A DNA stretch of 57,923 nt from an uncultured Collinsella sp. (GCA_900542325.1 UQMY01000016.1:1-57923); one strand, 5' to 3'. Positions 43,367 to 52,656 are shown, counted from the stretch's first letter. Numbers and translations: made by a program. The notes: a model not told the origin generated them from the letters alone.

Positions 43367-45232
43367 CTACTTCGTGCGCGGGATACCCAGCACGTCGAGC
43401 GCGTTGGCCATAATGGACTGGAATGGCACCGCGGCGGCATCCGAGCCGCTCGGTGTTCCATCGAGTGTGATATAGCACAGCACCTTGGGCGATTGTGCCG
43501 GCGCAAAGCCCATAAAGGACGACATATAGTTCTCCTTGAGGTAACCCCCGTTCTCGTCAGCACGCTCGGCCGTACCGGTCTTGCCCGCCACGTCATAGCC
43601 ATCGACCGCACCGCCAACGCCCGTGCCTTCGGACACGACCGTCTGCATGCACGATGTCACCTGGGCGGCAGCGTCCTCCGAAATCGCGCGCTCGCCTTCG
43701 CCCCAGTCCTTCTCATCGCCCTTGCTGGACTTATAGAAGTGCGGAGTCATCATCACGCCGCCGTTCGCGATGCCGCCCACGGCACGTGCGACCTCAATCG
43801 GCGAGACAGACAGCGCCTGGCCAAAGCTCATCGAGCCCAGCGTGGCGCCGTCGTACTGGTCGCGCTCCTTGACGATACCCAGACTCTCACCCGGAAAATC
43901 GACACCGGAGCTATGACCGATGCCCCACTTGTCCACATAGGTGGCAAAATCATCGGCGCCGATCTTGCGTCCCACCAGGACAAAGCCCACATTGGACGAA
44001 CGGCGCATCATCTCGCGCACGTCCATGGTCATGGTGTAGTCGCGCTTATCGGCGTCGGTAACGGTGTCGTCGCCAACCTTAATGCTCGCAGGCACCTCGA
44101 ACGACGTGCTCGAACGCACGGCTCCCAAGTCGAAGCCGGCACCGGCCACGAGCGTCTTAAAGACCGAGCCGGGCTCGTAGGCATCGGTAACCAGGCGCAA
44201 GTTCATGTCCTCGGTCTTGGCGTTTTCCAGATCGGTCTGGTCATATGTCGGATACGAGCATGCCGCCAGAATCTCGCCCGTCGTGGGATCGGTGACCAGG
44301 GCCGAGCCATTCTTGGCCTTGGTCTTTTCGACCGCCTCGGCCAGGGCGTCCTCAGCGGCACGCTGGATATTGACATCGAGTGTCGTCACGATGTCCACGC
44401 CGTCCACCGCGGCAACCTTCTTATAGGCGCCGCCCGCGATATAGCTACCGTCCCTCGCCCGCTCGCGCACCAGCGAACCGTTGGTTCCGGTCAAAAGCTT
44501 GTTGTACTGTTTTTCGAGACCCGTCAGACCGTCGTTGTCCACGTTTACCACGCCAAGCACCTGAGACGCCAGGTTGCCGTAGGGATACACGCGCTTCATG
44601 GCCTGCTCAAAGAGCACGCCTGGCAGGTTCTTCTTCTCTAGCGCCGCGGCATCGTCCTCGTCCACCTGGCGTTTGATATACACCCAAGTGCCATCGGACA
44701 TAACGAGATCGCGACATGTTTTCTTATCGATGCCCGTAGCTTTGACCAGTGCCGAGACCGTCTTGTCAACGTCCTCGATAAGCTGAGGATTCACGGCGAT
44801 GTTGCGGCATTCGACCGACGACGTCAGCACGTTGCCGTTACGGTCGTAGATGGTGCCGCGCTTGGCATACAGCGTCTGCGCAAGCAAGCGACGTGCATCG
44901 GCACGGTCGCGCAACTTATCGGCTTCCACGATTTGATAGTCGGCAAGGCGAAGGACGCCCAAACCCAAGCCAAAACCGATGAAGCCCATGACGGCTTTGC
45001 GACGGGGCAGCGGCGTGCCCGTGAGCCATTCGGTCGACGAGCTCTTGCGCGGTCTGGTGTTATGCATTTGAGGACCACTCGAGCTACGGAGACGCGACGC
45101 GGGGTCGTTGCCATAGGACGGCCTCGCGTTGTAAGATGGCCGACCCGTTCCTTGATAACCAGAACGTCCCCGCGATGAGGGACGTCCAGAACCGCGACCC
45201 CCGTCGGAACCGCGGCGATAGTCATTTGTCAT
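43367..45232 (-). CDS. ftsI: Septal penicillin-binding protein FtsI/PBP2-type
   Basis: Class B transpeptidase that cross-links septal wall. 621 aa: Arg/Gly/Ser-rich cytosolic tail (1-78), one membrane helix (about 80-97), dimerisation domain (about 100-260), transpeptidase with SVFK (Ser356, Lys359), SSN (412-414) and KTG (551-553). The binding site before the ATG is weak (GGTAGCTGAG). It starts 17 nt after the ftsL-like gene. Confidence 0.96.
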   Translation of the reverse strand: MTNDYRRGSDGGRGSGRPSSRGRSGYQGTGRPSYNARPSYGNDPASRLRSSSGPQMHNTRPRKSSSTEWLTGTPLPRRKAVMGFIGFGLGLGVLRLADYQIVEADKLRDRADARRLLAQTLYAKRGTIYDRNGNVLTSSVECRNIAVNPQLIEDVDKTVSALVKATGIDKKTCRDLVMSDGTWVYIKRQVDEDDAAALEKKNLPGVLFEQAMKRVYPYGNLASQVLGVVNVDNDGLTGLEKQYNKLLTGTNGSLVRERARDGSYIAGGAYKKVAAVDGVDIVTTLDVNIQRAAEDALAEAVEKTKAKNGSALVTDPTTGEILAACSYPTYDQTDLENAKTEDMNLRLVTDAYEPGSVFKTLVAGAGFDLGAVRSSTSFEVPASIKVGDDTVTDADKRDYTMTMDVREMMRRSSNVGFVLVGRKIGADDFATYVDKWGIGHSSGVDFPGESLGIVKERDQYDGATLGSMSFGQALSVSPIEVARAVGGIANGGVMMTPHFYKSSKGDEKDWGEGERAISEDAAAQVTSCMQTVVSEGTGVGGAVDGYDVAGKTGTAERADENGGYLKENYMSSFMGFAPAQSPKVLCYITLDGTPSGSDAAAVPFQSIMANALDVLGIPRTK

Positions 45233-45249
45233 ACTCAGCTACCGTCTTG

Positions 45250-45720
45250 TTACTGAGCGGTCGCGGTCGAGCTAGCGCCCGCGGCTGCATCCTGCGAAAA
45301 ATCAAGTGTAACGCTCTCGCTGGGCTCCACCATGCCATAAGCGCCCGCAAGGTCGCGAATGCGCGTGTCGGCACCATAGACCGAATGCATGACCTCCAAG
45401 TCGGAGCTCTCATCGGTCGCCTTCTCGAGCGTGTTGGTAAGCGCGGCATTGTTGTTGAGCACCTGGGCCGTAACGCCGGCGAGCGCCACACGGGCGACAC
45501 CGATCGTCATGAAGATGGCCGCAATGATGCAAAACGTTTTAAGAACGCTCATGAAAACCGGGCTTACCGCCTGGTTTGCCTGACGGCCCGCGCCCGTGTA
45601 GACATCAAAGCGCGGCGTGTGCTGCTCGCGGGGAGCAACGGGGGCCTGCGGTGTCTCACGATAGGCGGGCATGGCGCTCATATCATAGGCGAGTGCTGCG
45701 TTTGAGGTGTTGTAGCCCAT
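45250..45720 (-). CDS. ftsL: FtsL-like bitopic division protein
   Basis: 156 aa: cytosolic N-terminal tail (about 55 aa), one membrane helix (VLKTFCIIAAIFMTIGVARVA), then an extracellular short coiled-coil (VLNNNAALTNTLEKA) and a Ser/Ala-rich end. Topology, size and place between rsmH and ftsI are those of FtsL; sequence conservation in this family is always low. GGAGG lies 9 nt before the ATG. Confidence 0.8.
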   Translation of the reverse strand: MGYNTSNAALAYDMSAMPAYRETPQAPVAPREQHTPRFDVYTGAGRQANQAVSPVFMSVLKTFCIIAAIFMTIGVARVALAGVTAQVLNNNAALTNTLEKATDESSDLEVMHSVYGADTRIRDLAGAYGMVEPSESVTLDFSQDAAAGASSTATAQ

Positions 45721-45810
45721 GATATGCCGCCTCCCATCCCGAGTACGTTGGTAGTGTGTTTAAGCTTCGTTTATGGTGCGAGCGGGAGGTCCAATATCGC
45801 GCGGTCGCGT

Positions 45811-46776
45811 CTACAGACGCTGCGCCACGCGGATCTTGGCTGATCTCGCCCGAGGGTTGCGCGCGACCTCATCGGGTTGGGCAACCAGGGGTTTGCGGGT
45901 GATGACCTTGAGTATCGGCACGTTGCCGCACACGCACACCGGAATCTCCGGCGGACACGTGCACCCCTGGCTCATCTCCTTAAAGTGGTTCTTTACGATA
46001 CGGTCCTCGAGCGAGTGATACGAGATGACGCAGATGCGTCCGCCCGGGTTGAGCCACCTTGTGGCGGCGTCTAGCCCTCGCTCGAGCACATCGAGTTCGT
46101 GATTGACCTCGATGCGAATGGCCTGGAAACTTTTCTTGGCCGGGTGTCCGCCATGCCGACGAGCGGCAGCGGGGATACCAGCCTTGATGATCTCGACAAA
46201 CTGTCCGGTGGTTTCGATCGGCTCATGCTCGCGGCGGCGCACGATCTCGCGCGCAATCTGCGAGGCGAACTTCTCTTCGCCGTAGACGCGTAGAATCCGG
46301 GCGAGGTCGTGTTCGTTATAGGTGTTGATGACCTCAGCTGCGTTTAAGGTGTTGTTACCCGGATCCATCCGCATGTCCAATGGGGCGTCCTCGTTGTACG
46401 AAAAGCCCCTGCCAGGGATATCGAGTTGCGGCGACGAAACGCCCAAGTCGAACAGGAAGCCATCGACCCCGGGCACCTCGGCCGAGCAAAGCAGCTCGTC
46501 CAAGTCGCCGAAGTTGCCCTTCAGCAGCTGGTGCGGAACGCCGGGAACCTCGCGGTCCAGACGGGCGCCAGCGGCCTCGAGGGCCATGTCGTCCTGATCG
46601 ACGCCGAGCAAAAGGCCGGTCTCCCCCACCTGCGCGGCCATCTTTACCGAATGGCCAGCACCGCCAAGGGTGCAGTCGCAGACGACGGAGCCGCTCTTTA
46701 GCTGCAGCGACTCAAGCACTTCGCCGAGCATGACAGGTTCATGCCGATATTCTTGTGTCAAGATCCCACGCTCCAT
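45811..46776 (-). CDS. rsmH: 16S rRNA m4C1402 methyltransferase
   Basis: Methylates N4 of C1402 in the decoding centre of 16S rRNA. 321 aa: RHEPVMLGEV, SAM-binding DCTLGGAGHS, FDLGVSSPQLD, GRICVISYHSLEDRIVK, and the cysteine pair region CTCPPEIPVCVCG. It begins 20 nt after the mraZ stop without a strong binding site. Confidence 0.96.
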   Translation of the reverse strand: MERGILTQEYRHEPVMLGEVLESLQLKSGSVVCDCTLGGAGHSVKMAAQVGETGLLLGVDQDDMALEAAGARLDREVPGVPHQLLKGNFGDLDELLCSAEVPGVDGFLFDLGVSSPQLDIPGRGFSYNEDAPLDMRMDPGNNTLNAAEVINTYNEHDLARILRVYGEEKFASQIAREIVRRREHEPIETTGQFVEIIKAGIPAAARRHGGHPAKKSFQAIRIEVNHELDVLERGLDAATRWLNPGGRICVISYHSLEDRIVKNHFKEMSQGCTCPPEIPVCVCGNVPILKVITRKPLVAQPDEVARNPRARSAKIRVAQRL

Positions 46777-46796
46777 CCGTTACTCGTGCCTTGCCC

Positions 46797-47231
46797 TTAC
46801 GAGAAGAAGAGGTCCAGCAGGGCCTCGTCATCATCGTCCTCATCGGCCGTAGCGCGGTCCCAAACCTCAAGGTGGTCGTAGTTACCCACAACCGTGACCT
46901 CGCGGTCGAGGTTCGCCTGCTTGCGGAGAGACTCAGAAAGACCGATACGACCCGCGCTGTCCACATCCATCGACGTGGTGCGCTTGTTGATCGCCCTCAT
47001 GAGCTTCTGGTCGTTGATGTCACGCGGGTTAAAACCCTCGTGGCCCTCACGACCCGCGAAGAGTCCTTCGACCCACTTATCGAAGGCCTCGGCAGAGAAC
47101 ACGTACAGAGCATCGACATCCAGGGCTTTAAACACGCGAACGTGCTCTCCAAGCTCCTCACGAAGGGGTGCAGGCAGGGACAGACGACCTTTTGCATCGA
47201 GATTGCGCTCGTATGCACCCGTCATTCCCAT
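46797..47231 (-). CDS. mraZ: Transcriptional regulator MraZ
   Basis: Ring-forming AbrB-type DNA-binding protein that controls the dcw cluster. 144 aa with two repeats of the DxxxR core (NLDAKGRLSLPAPLRE and DVDSAGRIGLSESLRK), plus a very acidic C-terminal tail (DEDDDDEALL). GGGAGG lies 6 nt before the ATG. Upstream G-tracts on this strand resemble the repeats MraZ binds in other bacteria. Confidence 0.95.
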   Translation of the reverse strand: MGMTGAYERNLDAKGRLSLPAPLREELGEHVRVFKALDVDALYVFSAEAFDKWVEGLFAGREGHEGFNPRDINDQKLMRAINKRTTSMDVDSAGRIGLSESLRKQANLDREVTVVGNYDHLEVWDRATADEDDDDEALLDLFFS

Positions 47232-47267
47232 GTGCGCCCTCCCCTCGGTTACTCAGATGGCACGTAC

Positions 47268-47321
47268 GCGGGGAACCACCCCGCCTGTCGACGTCATCAA
47301 TAATATGGGGAACCGCCCCAT
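47268..47321 (-). promoter_or_regulatory. Two small matching hairpins in the mraZ leader
   Basis: GCGGGG-AACCA-CCCCGC (47268-47284) and ATGGGG-AACCG-CCCCAT (47305-47321) share the core GGGGAACCnCCCC and are spaced 37 nt apart, between the G-tracts and the mraZ start. Confidence 0.5.
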
Positions 47322-47335
47322 TTTTCAACACCTTT

Positions 47336-47362
47336 CCCCACCCCTTCCCCCACCCCACCCCA
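47336..47362 (-). promoter_or_regulatory. MraZ-box-like TGGGG repeats
   Basis: On the minus strand TGGGG begins at 47362, 47357, 47352 and 47340; the first and third are 10 nt apart, the spacing of TGGGN-N5 repeats bound by MraZ. Likely autoregulatory site of the dcw promoter. Confidence 0.55.
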
Positions 47363-47410
47363 CCACTCCACCCTCAATATGTTGTAAAACACCCCCGAGC
47401 ATATGTTCGA

Positions 47411-47430
47411 AAACACAATATGTTGTGTTT
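47411..47430. promoter_or_regulatory. Perfect palindrome upstream of mraZ
   Basis: AAACACAA-TATG-TTGTGTTT, 8-bp perfect arms. A partial copy (AATATGTTGT) lies at 47376-47385. The sequence looks like a dimeric regulator's operator; none is assigned. Confidence 0.5.
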
Positions 47431-47599
47431 GCAGCAAAGGCGGGATGCCACCTGTAGAACCACGCCCGCGAACCTCAACCTTCAAGTTGACCTTGAGGCG
47501 ATTTTTACGTCCCTTTACATGCCGTTCACATCGCCCCCAAACTCCCCCACCCACGGCACACACGGTCCACCACCGCGTCGGTGTCTGGCGAAAAATGGA

Positions 47600-47655
47600 A
47601 CGGGCCCCAGATTGCCCATGCGCGCAAAAGTGCGTCTCGGCAATCTGGGGCCCGT
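47600..47655. repeat. 56-nt palindrome between xer gene and mraZ
   Basis: Perfect 17-bp arms ACGGGCCCCAGATTGCC (47600-47616) and complement (47639-47655); the loop has a further GCGC/GTGC pairing. TTCCATTTTTC follows on the minus strand, so it may terminate the pyrG-xer unit. Confidence 0.8.
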
Positions 47656-47693
47656 CCCCCTTAATATGTATAAATATGCAGGTCAGCGACGTA

Positions 47694-48635
47694 CTAGCGA
47701 TGTGCCAGCGGATGCGCCGCCAAATAAACTTCGGTTAGTTGCGTGCGATCGACATGCGTGTAGACCTGCGTGGTCGAAATATCGGCATGGCCCAAAATCT
47801 CCTGCAGCACACGCAGGTCGGCACCGCCCGCGAGCATGTGGGTGGCAAAGGAGTGGCGCAAGGTATGGGGATGGAGCCCCACCAGCCCCACCTGACGCCC
47901 ATACCGCTCGCATATCGCATGCACGGCCTGGCGCGACAGGCGACGTCCGTTCTTATTTAAAAAGACCGCCAAGGTCTCCGTCCCGTGAGCATGGACGGCC
48001 AGGAGAGCGCGCCCGTCACCTATATAGCGTGTCAGGGCACGCGCCGCGCTTCCCACCAACGGGGCCAGACGCTCCTTGGAGCCCTTGCCGCGCACCAGGG
48101 CAAACCCGTCATCGATATGGATATCGCCCACATCGAGCCCAACCAGTTCACTCACGCGCAAGCCGCAACCGTAAAGCACTTCCAAGATGGCATGATCGCG
48201 CAGTCCCATCTCGCCCTCGGGAAAGTCTTGATCGAGCAGTGCCGAGACATCCTCCACCGAAAGGTATTCTGGCAGGCGATCTGCCTTTTTGGGCAGGCGC
48301 AACGCCGCCGTCGGGTTTTGGGCCACGGCCCCATCGCGCACCAAAAAGGCATGCAGACCCTTCACGGCAGCAAGCGCGCGCTCCACCGAGGCGTCGGAAT
48401 AGCCTCCGTCGCGGCGATCGGCAACAAAGTCCTCCACGACCTGACGGCTCACATCTTCAAAAGACGCAATGTCAGCCCGCTCCAGATAGGCGCAGTACGT
48501 CGTCAGGTCACGACGGTATGCCGCAATCGTATTGTGCGCCAAACCCCGCTCGACCGCGAGGTAATCGAGATACTCCCCCGCCGCCACAGCGAGCGACGAG
48601 GGAGTAGCTTCGGTATGTTCTTGGTTCGCCGGCAC
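47694..48635 (-). CDS. xerD: Tyrosine recombinase XerC/XerD
   Basis: Resolves chromosome dimers at dif. 313 aa: SAM-like N-terminal domain (about 10-100) and catalytic domain with Arg in GCGLRVSEL, Lys in GKGSKER, HTLRHSFATHML, GHADIS and the nucleophile in TQVYTH. No ATG at the expected point; GTG at 48635, two nt after the pyrG stop, is chosen, so it relies on coupling with pyrG. The XerD rather than XerC label is a best guess. Confidence 0.88.
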   Translation of the reverse strand: MPANQEHTEATPSSLAVAAGEYLDYLAVERGLAHNTIAAYRRDLTTYCAYLERADIASFEDVSRQVVEDFVADRRDGGYSDASVERALAAVKGLHAFLVRDGAVAQNPTAALRLPKKADRLPEYLSVEDVSALLDQDFPEGEMGLRDHAILEVLYGCGLRVSELVGLDVGDIHIDDGFALVRGKGSKERLAPLVGSAARALTRYIGDGRALLAVHAHGTETLAVFLNKNGRRLSRQAVHAICERYGRQVGLVGLHPHTLRHSFATHMLAGGADLRVLQEILGHADISTTQVYTHVDRTQLTEVYLAAHPLAHR

Positions 48636-48637
48636 CC

Positions 48638-50299
48638 TTAGTCCGTAGCGAGGTTCATGGGCGTCACCTGCAGGCGATCGACACCCTCGTGCTGACCGAT
48701 CGAGGCACGCACAAACTCTCGGAACAGCGGCTGTGGGTTGGTCGGACGGCTCTTGAACTCGGGGTGAGCCTGGGTGGCCACATACCACGGATGTACGTCG
48801 CGCGGCAGCTCGACCATCTCGACCAGACGCTCGTCGGGCGAAAGACCCGAGATAACCAGACCGGCGTCCTCGAGCTGGTCACGGAAGGCGTTGTTGAACT
48901 CAAAGCGGTGACGGTGACGCTCGTAGACGAGATCCTCGCCATAGGCCTCGCGCGCGAGGGAATCGGCAGCGAGCTTGCATGGATAGGCACCCAGGCGCAT
49001 GGTGCCGCCCTTCTCGGTCACGTCCTCCTGCGAGCTCATCAGGTCGATGACACTATACGGACCGTCCGGATCGAACTCGGAAGAGCTGGCGCCGGCAAGG
49101 CCGACGACGTTGCGGGCAAATTCGCACACGGCCACCTGCATACCCAGGCAAATGCCCAGATACGGAATCTTGTGCTCGCGGGCGAACTCGGCCGCGAGGA
49201 TCTTGCCCTCCAGGGCGCGCTTGCCAAAGCCGCCAGGGACCAAGATGCCCGAGGCGTCACCCAGGACCTCGGAGACGTTCTGCTCGTCGAGGCTCTCGCC
49301 ATCGACCAGCTGCACGTCAACGTGGCGATCGTAGAACACGCCCGCGTGGTGCAGGGCCTCGATAACCGACAGGTAGGCATCGGGCAGCTGCGTATACTTG
49401 CCCACGACGGCGATCTTCACCTTGTCGGCGTGCTGGTTGGCATGGTTCTGCTTGCGCAGGAATTCGTTCCACGCACTCATGTCGCGCTCACGCGGGTCCA
49501 GACCCAGACGCTCGCAAATGCGCAGGTCAAAGTCCTGCTCGGCGAGCAGCTGCGGAACATCGTAGATGCTCGCGCAGTCCTCGTTGGTAAAGACACAGTC
49601 GGTGTCGACGTCGCAGAAGCTTGCGATCTTGCCGCGGATGGCATCGTCGATATGGTGGTCGGAGCGCAAAACGATAATATCGGGCTGGATACCAAAGCTG
49701 CGGAGCTCCTTGACGGAGTGCTGCGTCGGCTTGGTCTTGACCTCGTGGGCGGCGGCGATATAGGGAACGAGCGACACGTGGATGTAGCAGACGTTCTCGG
49801 GGCCGGCCTCCTTGCGATACTGGCGAATGGCCTCGACAAACGGCTGCGACTCGATGTCGCCGATGGTGCCGCCCAGCTCGGTGATGACCACGTCGGAGCC
49901 GGTCTGCTCCTCAATACGACGGAACTTATCCTTAATGGCGTTCGTGACGTGCGGAATCACCTGCACGGTGCCGCCCAAAAAGTCACCGCGACGTTCACGG
50001 GCGATCAGGCTCTTATAGATGGCACCAGTCGTAAAGTTGGAATCGCGGGTCAGGTTCTCGTCAATAAAGCGCTCGTAGTGGCCCAGGTCCAGATCGGACT
50101 CGTAGCCGTCCTCGGTCACAAAGACCTCGCCATGCTGGAACGGGCTCATGGTGCCGGGGTCGACGTTCAGATACGGGTCGGCCTTTTGCATCGTTACTTT
50201 GTAGCCACGCGACTTGAGTAGACGGCCCAGCGAGGCCGCGGTAATACCCTTGCCCAGAGACGAAACCACGCCGCCGGTCACGAACACATGCTTGGTCAT
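48638..50299 (-). CDS. pyrG: CTP synthase
   Basis: Makes CTP from UTP with glutamine. 553 aa: synthetase domain (VFVTGGVVSSLGKGITAASL, LNVDPGTMSPFQHGEVFV) and class I glutamine amidotransferase domain with catalytic Cys in GICLGMQ and the Glu/His pair near the end (ATQAHPEFKSRP). AGGTAA precedes the ATG. It heads a two-gene unit with xerD. Confidence 0.97.
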   Translation of the reverse strand: MTKHVFVTGGVVSSLGKGITAASLGRLLKSRGYKVTMQKADPYLNVDPGTMSPFQHGEVFVTEDGYESDLDLGHYERFIDENLTRDSNFTTGAIYKSLIARERRGDFLGGTVQVIPHVTNAIKDKFRRIEEQTGSDVVITELGGTIGDIESQPFVEAIRQYRKEAGPENVCYIHVSLVPYIAAAHEVKTKPTQHSVKELRSFGIQPDIIVLRSDHHIDDAIRGKIASFCDVDTDCVFTNEDCASIYDVPQLLAEQDFDLRICERLGLDPRERDMSAWNEFLRKQNHANQHADKVKIAVVGKYTQLPDAYLSVIEALHHAGVFYDRHVDVQLVDGESLDEQNVSEVLGDASGILVPGGFGKRALEGKILAAEFAREHKIPYLGICLGMQVAVCEFARNVVGLAGASSSEFDPDGPYSVIDLMSSQEDVTEKGGTMRLGAYPCKLAADSLAREAYGEDLVYERHRHRFEFNNAFRDQLEDAGLVISGLSPDERLVEMVELPRDVHPWYVATQAHPEFKSRPTNPQPLFREFVRASIGQHEGVDRLQVTPMNLATD

Positions 50300-50420
50300 A
50301 TTGAGTTACCTGCGCTTCCCGTAGAAGTTGTCCATACACATCTTACGGGTCTTCATTGTAATACTCGCGACGCGCGCCGCACGCAATTTTTCTTACGCGC
50401 AATCGCTTTTCTCCATCTCG

Positions 50421-50457
50421 AAACAAAACGCCGTCCGGTTGCCCAGGCGGCGGCGTT
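50421..50457 (-). terminator. Terminator of the winged-helix gene
   Basis: AACGCCG (minus-strand 5' arm) pairs with CGGCGTT across a 17-nt loop, followed by TTTTGTTTC. Confidence 0.7.
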
Positions 50458-50477
50458 TCCACTATGAATGCGCGCTG

Positions 50478-50816
50478 TTATCGATCGGCGAGTTCGTCCT
50501 TGATTAAGTCCTGCACGAGCATACCGGCACGGATGCCCTCTAGATACCACTCGCCACGCTCCGTGAGACAAATACCATTTGCGAGCTGGCCGCCGTCGTC
50601 GCTGTAGCGCGAGACGACCTCAATGATGTCTTCGGATTCCAGGCGTTCAATTGCCGCGCGGGCGCGATACGGGGACACCCCCACACGCTCGGCAAGCGTC
50701 TTGCGCGAAAGGCCATAAAATCCGCCGTTGTCTTCGGACTGCTGTGCGATCTCCATCAGCACCTGCACCTCGACACGCTTCATATCGTTGACACTCGCAC
50801 GACCCTTGCCAGCCAT
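50478..50816 (-). CDS. Small winged-helix DNA-binding protein
   Basis: 112 aa. A helix-turn-helix at about 40-62 (SRKTLAERVGVSPYRARAAI) followed by a wing (EDIIEVVSRYSDDGGQ) and a C-terminal helix, like PadR/MarR-type one-domain regulators. No sensing domain. GAGGAGG lies 6 nt before the ATG at 50816. Single-gene unit; target unknown. Confidence 0.75.
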   Translation of the reverse strand: MAGKGRASVNDMKRVEVQVLMEIAQQSEDNGGFYGLSRKTLAERVGVSPYRARAAIERLESEDIIEVVSRYSDDGGQLANGICLTERGEWYLEGIRAGMLVQDLIKDELADR

Positions 50817-51007
50817 GGCAGCCTCCTCAAACCGAGCACGGGCATCACTTGCACCGCGCGCGACCGGCACACCCCATGATGGCCGGCAACACCCATCATG
50901 CGGCATCCCCGCAAAAGGATGAAACAGTTAGGGTTATTGTATACCGCCCAAATCGCTTATAGGCAGGTAAACGAGCTAATTTTAGGTTAAACGGTAGCTT
51001 TGTTGAT

Positions 51008-51046
51008 AAAAGGGGCACACCGAATGTATACCCGATGCGCCCCTTT
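51008..51046 (-). terminator. Terminator of the DUF1846 gene
   Basis: GGGGC (51012-51016) pairs with GCCCC (51039-51043), with further pairing in the loop (CATCGGG/ATTCGGTG region), then TTTTATC on the minus strand. Confidence 0.7.
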
Positions 51047-51065
51047 CGGACCAAGTTATCCAGGC

Positions 51066-52547
51066 TTAGCGGTGGAAGAAACCACGGCGCTCGAACTTGG
51101 GCTCGCAGCACACGTTGATGCCCAGCTTGCGCAACACCGTCTCGTCCGTCGGCGAGATGATCACGCTAAAGAAGGCATCGCAGCCGCGCAGCTGCTCCAG
51201 GCCCGAAAGGACGCGGGCCGCCGTCTCGCTCGTTGCCGAGGTGATCGAGAGCGCCATAAGCGTCTCATCGGTGTGCAGGCGCGGGTTCTTGCTACCCAGG
51301 AAATGCGTCTTGAGCTTGCTAATAGGCTCGATCGCCTCATCGCTAATAACCTCGAGCTCAAGGTCAACGCCCGAGACATGCTTAAGTGCATTCATGATGA
51401 GCGAGCTCGCGGCGCCCAGGCGCGTGGAAGTCTTGCCGGTCACCACGGAGCCGTCGGGCATGACCATGGCGCCTACGGGGCCACCCGTCAGCTGCTCCCT
51501 GGTAAGGGCGGCCGAGCGTGCCGGCGAGTAGTTCTTGTCGATACCGGCCTTCTTCATAATGAGCTTGAGACGATCAACCTGCTCATCGCCCACACCGGTG
51601 CGGCGCACGGCCTCGACCGCAGCAAAGTAGCGGCGGACGATCTCCATCTTGGAGGCATCACGGCAGGCATCGTCATCGGTGATGGCAAAGCCGACCATAT
51701 TTACACCCATGTCGGTGGGGCTCTGGTAGGGGCTCTCCCCCAGAATCTTTTCCATCAGGGCATGGACCACCGGGAAAGCCTCGACGTCACGGTTGTAGTT
51801 GACCGTGGTCTTGTTGTAGGCCTCCAAGTGGAAGGAGTCGATGATATTGGCATCGTCGAGGTCGGCCGTGGCGGCCTCATAGGCGATGTTGACCGGATGC
51901 GTGAGGGGCAGATTCCAGACCGGGAACGTCTCGAACTTGGCGTAGCCGGCGGCGGTGCCGTGCTTGTGCTCGTGATAGAGCTGAGACAGGCAGGTGGCGA
52001 GCTTGCCCGAGCCGGGGCCGGGAGCAGTGACCACGACGAGCGGACGGGTGGTCTCGACAAACTCGTTCTTGCCATAGCCGTCGTCGGACACGATCAGGTC
52101 GACGTCGTGCGGATAACCCTCGATGGGATAGTGCAGCTTGGCGGGAATGCCGAGCGCGTTCAGGCGATTGCGGAACACATCGGCGGCGGGCTGGCCGGCG
52201 TACTGGGTGATGACCACCGCCGCGACAGCGAAACCGTTGCCGCGGAACAAGTCGACCAGGCGCAAAACGTCCTCGTCATAGGTAATGCCCAGGTCACCGC
52301 GAGCCTTGTTCTTCTCAATGTGGTTCGCGTTAATAGCGATGATGACCTCGACGTCGTCGGCAATGCTCTTGAGCATGCGAAACTTGCTGTCAGGCTCAAA
52401 ACCCGGCAGCACGCGACTCGCGTGATAGTCGTCAAACAGTTTGCCGCCAAACTCCAAATACAGCTTGCCGCCAAACTGCGAGATGCGCTCCTTAATATGA
52501 GCGGCCTGCAGCTCGATATACTTCGCGTTGTCGAAACCCTGGCGCAT
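51066..52547 (-). CDS. DUF1846 family protein
   Basis: 493 aa, matching the DUF1846 family in length and in segments such as YLEFGGKLFDDYHASRVLPG, the glycine-rich loop TAPGPGSGKLATCLSQLYH (phosphate-binding-like) and GKTSTRLGAASSLIMNALKH. Structures exist in the family but its reaction is unsettled. Cytosolic, no signal peptide. GGGAG precedes the ATG. The 605-nt gap upstream holds repeats and hairpins. Confidence 0.85.
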   Translation of the reverse strand: MRQGFDNAKYIELQAAHIKERISQFGGKLYLEFGGKLFDDYHASRVLPGFEPDSKFRMLKSIADDVEVIIAINANHIEKNKARGDLGITYDEDVLRLVDLFRGNGFAVAAVVITQYAGQPAADVFRNRLNALGIPAKLHYPIEGYPHDVDLIVSDDGYGKNEFVETTRPLVVVTAPGPGSGKLATCLSQLYHEHKHGTAAGYAKFETFPVWNLPLTHPVNIAYEAATADLDDANIIDSFHLEAYNKTTVNYNRDVEAFPVVHALMEKILGESPYQSPTDMGVNMVGFAITDDDACRDASKMEIVRRYFAAVEAVRRTGVGDEQVDRLKLIMKKAGIDKNYSPARSAALTREQLTGGPVGAMVMPDGSVVTGKTSTRLGAASSLIMNALKHVSGVDLELEVISDEAIEPISKLKTHFLGSKNPRLHTDETLMALSITSATSETAARVLSGLEQLRGCDAFFSVIISPTDETVLRKLGINVCCEPKFERRGFFHR

Positions 52548-52656
52548 GTATGGCTCCCGTCCCGTTTCGTAAATTAAGTTCCTACGCGATTATAACGGAG
52601 CCCGCCCTCCCCGATAACCAGACCATCAACAGGCACCAACCAAACACGCCATCGAT

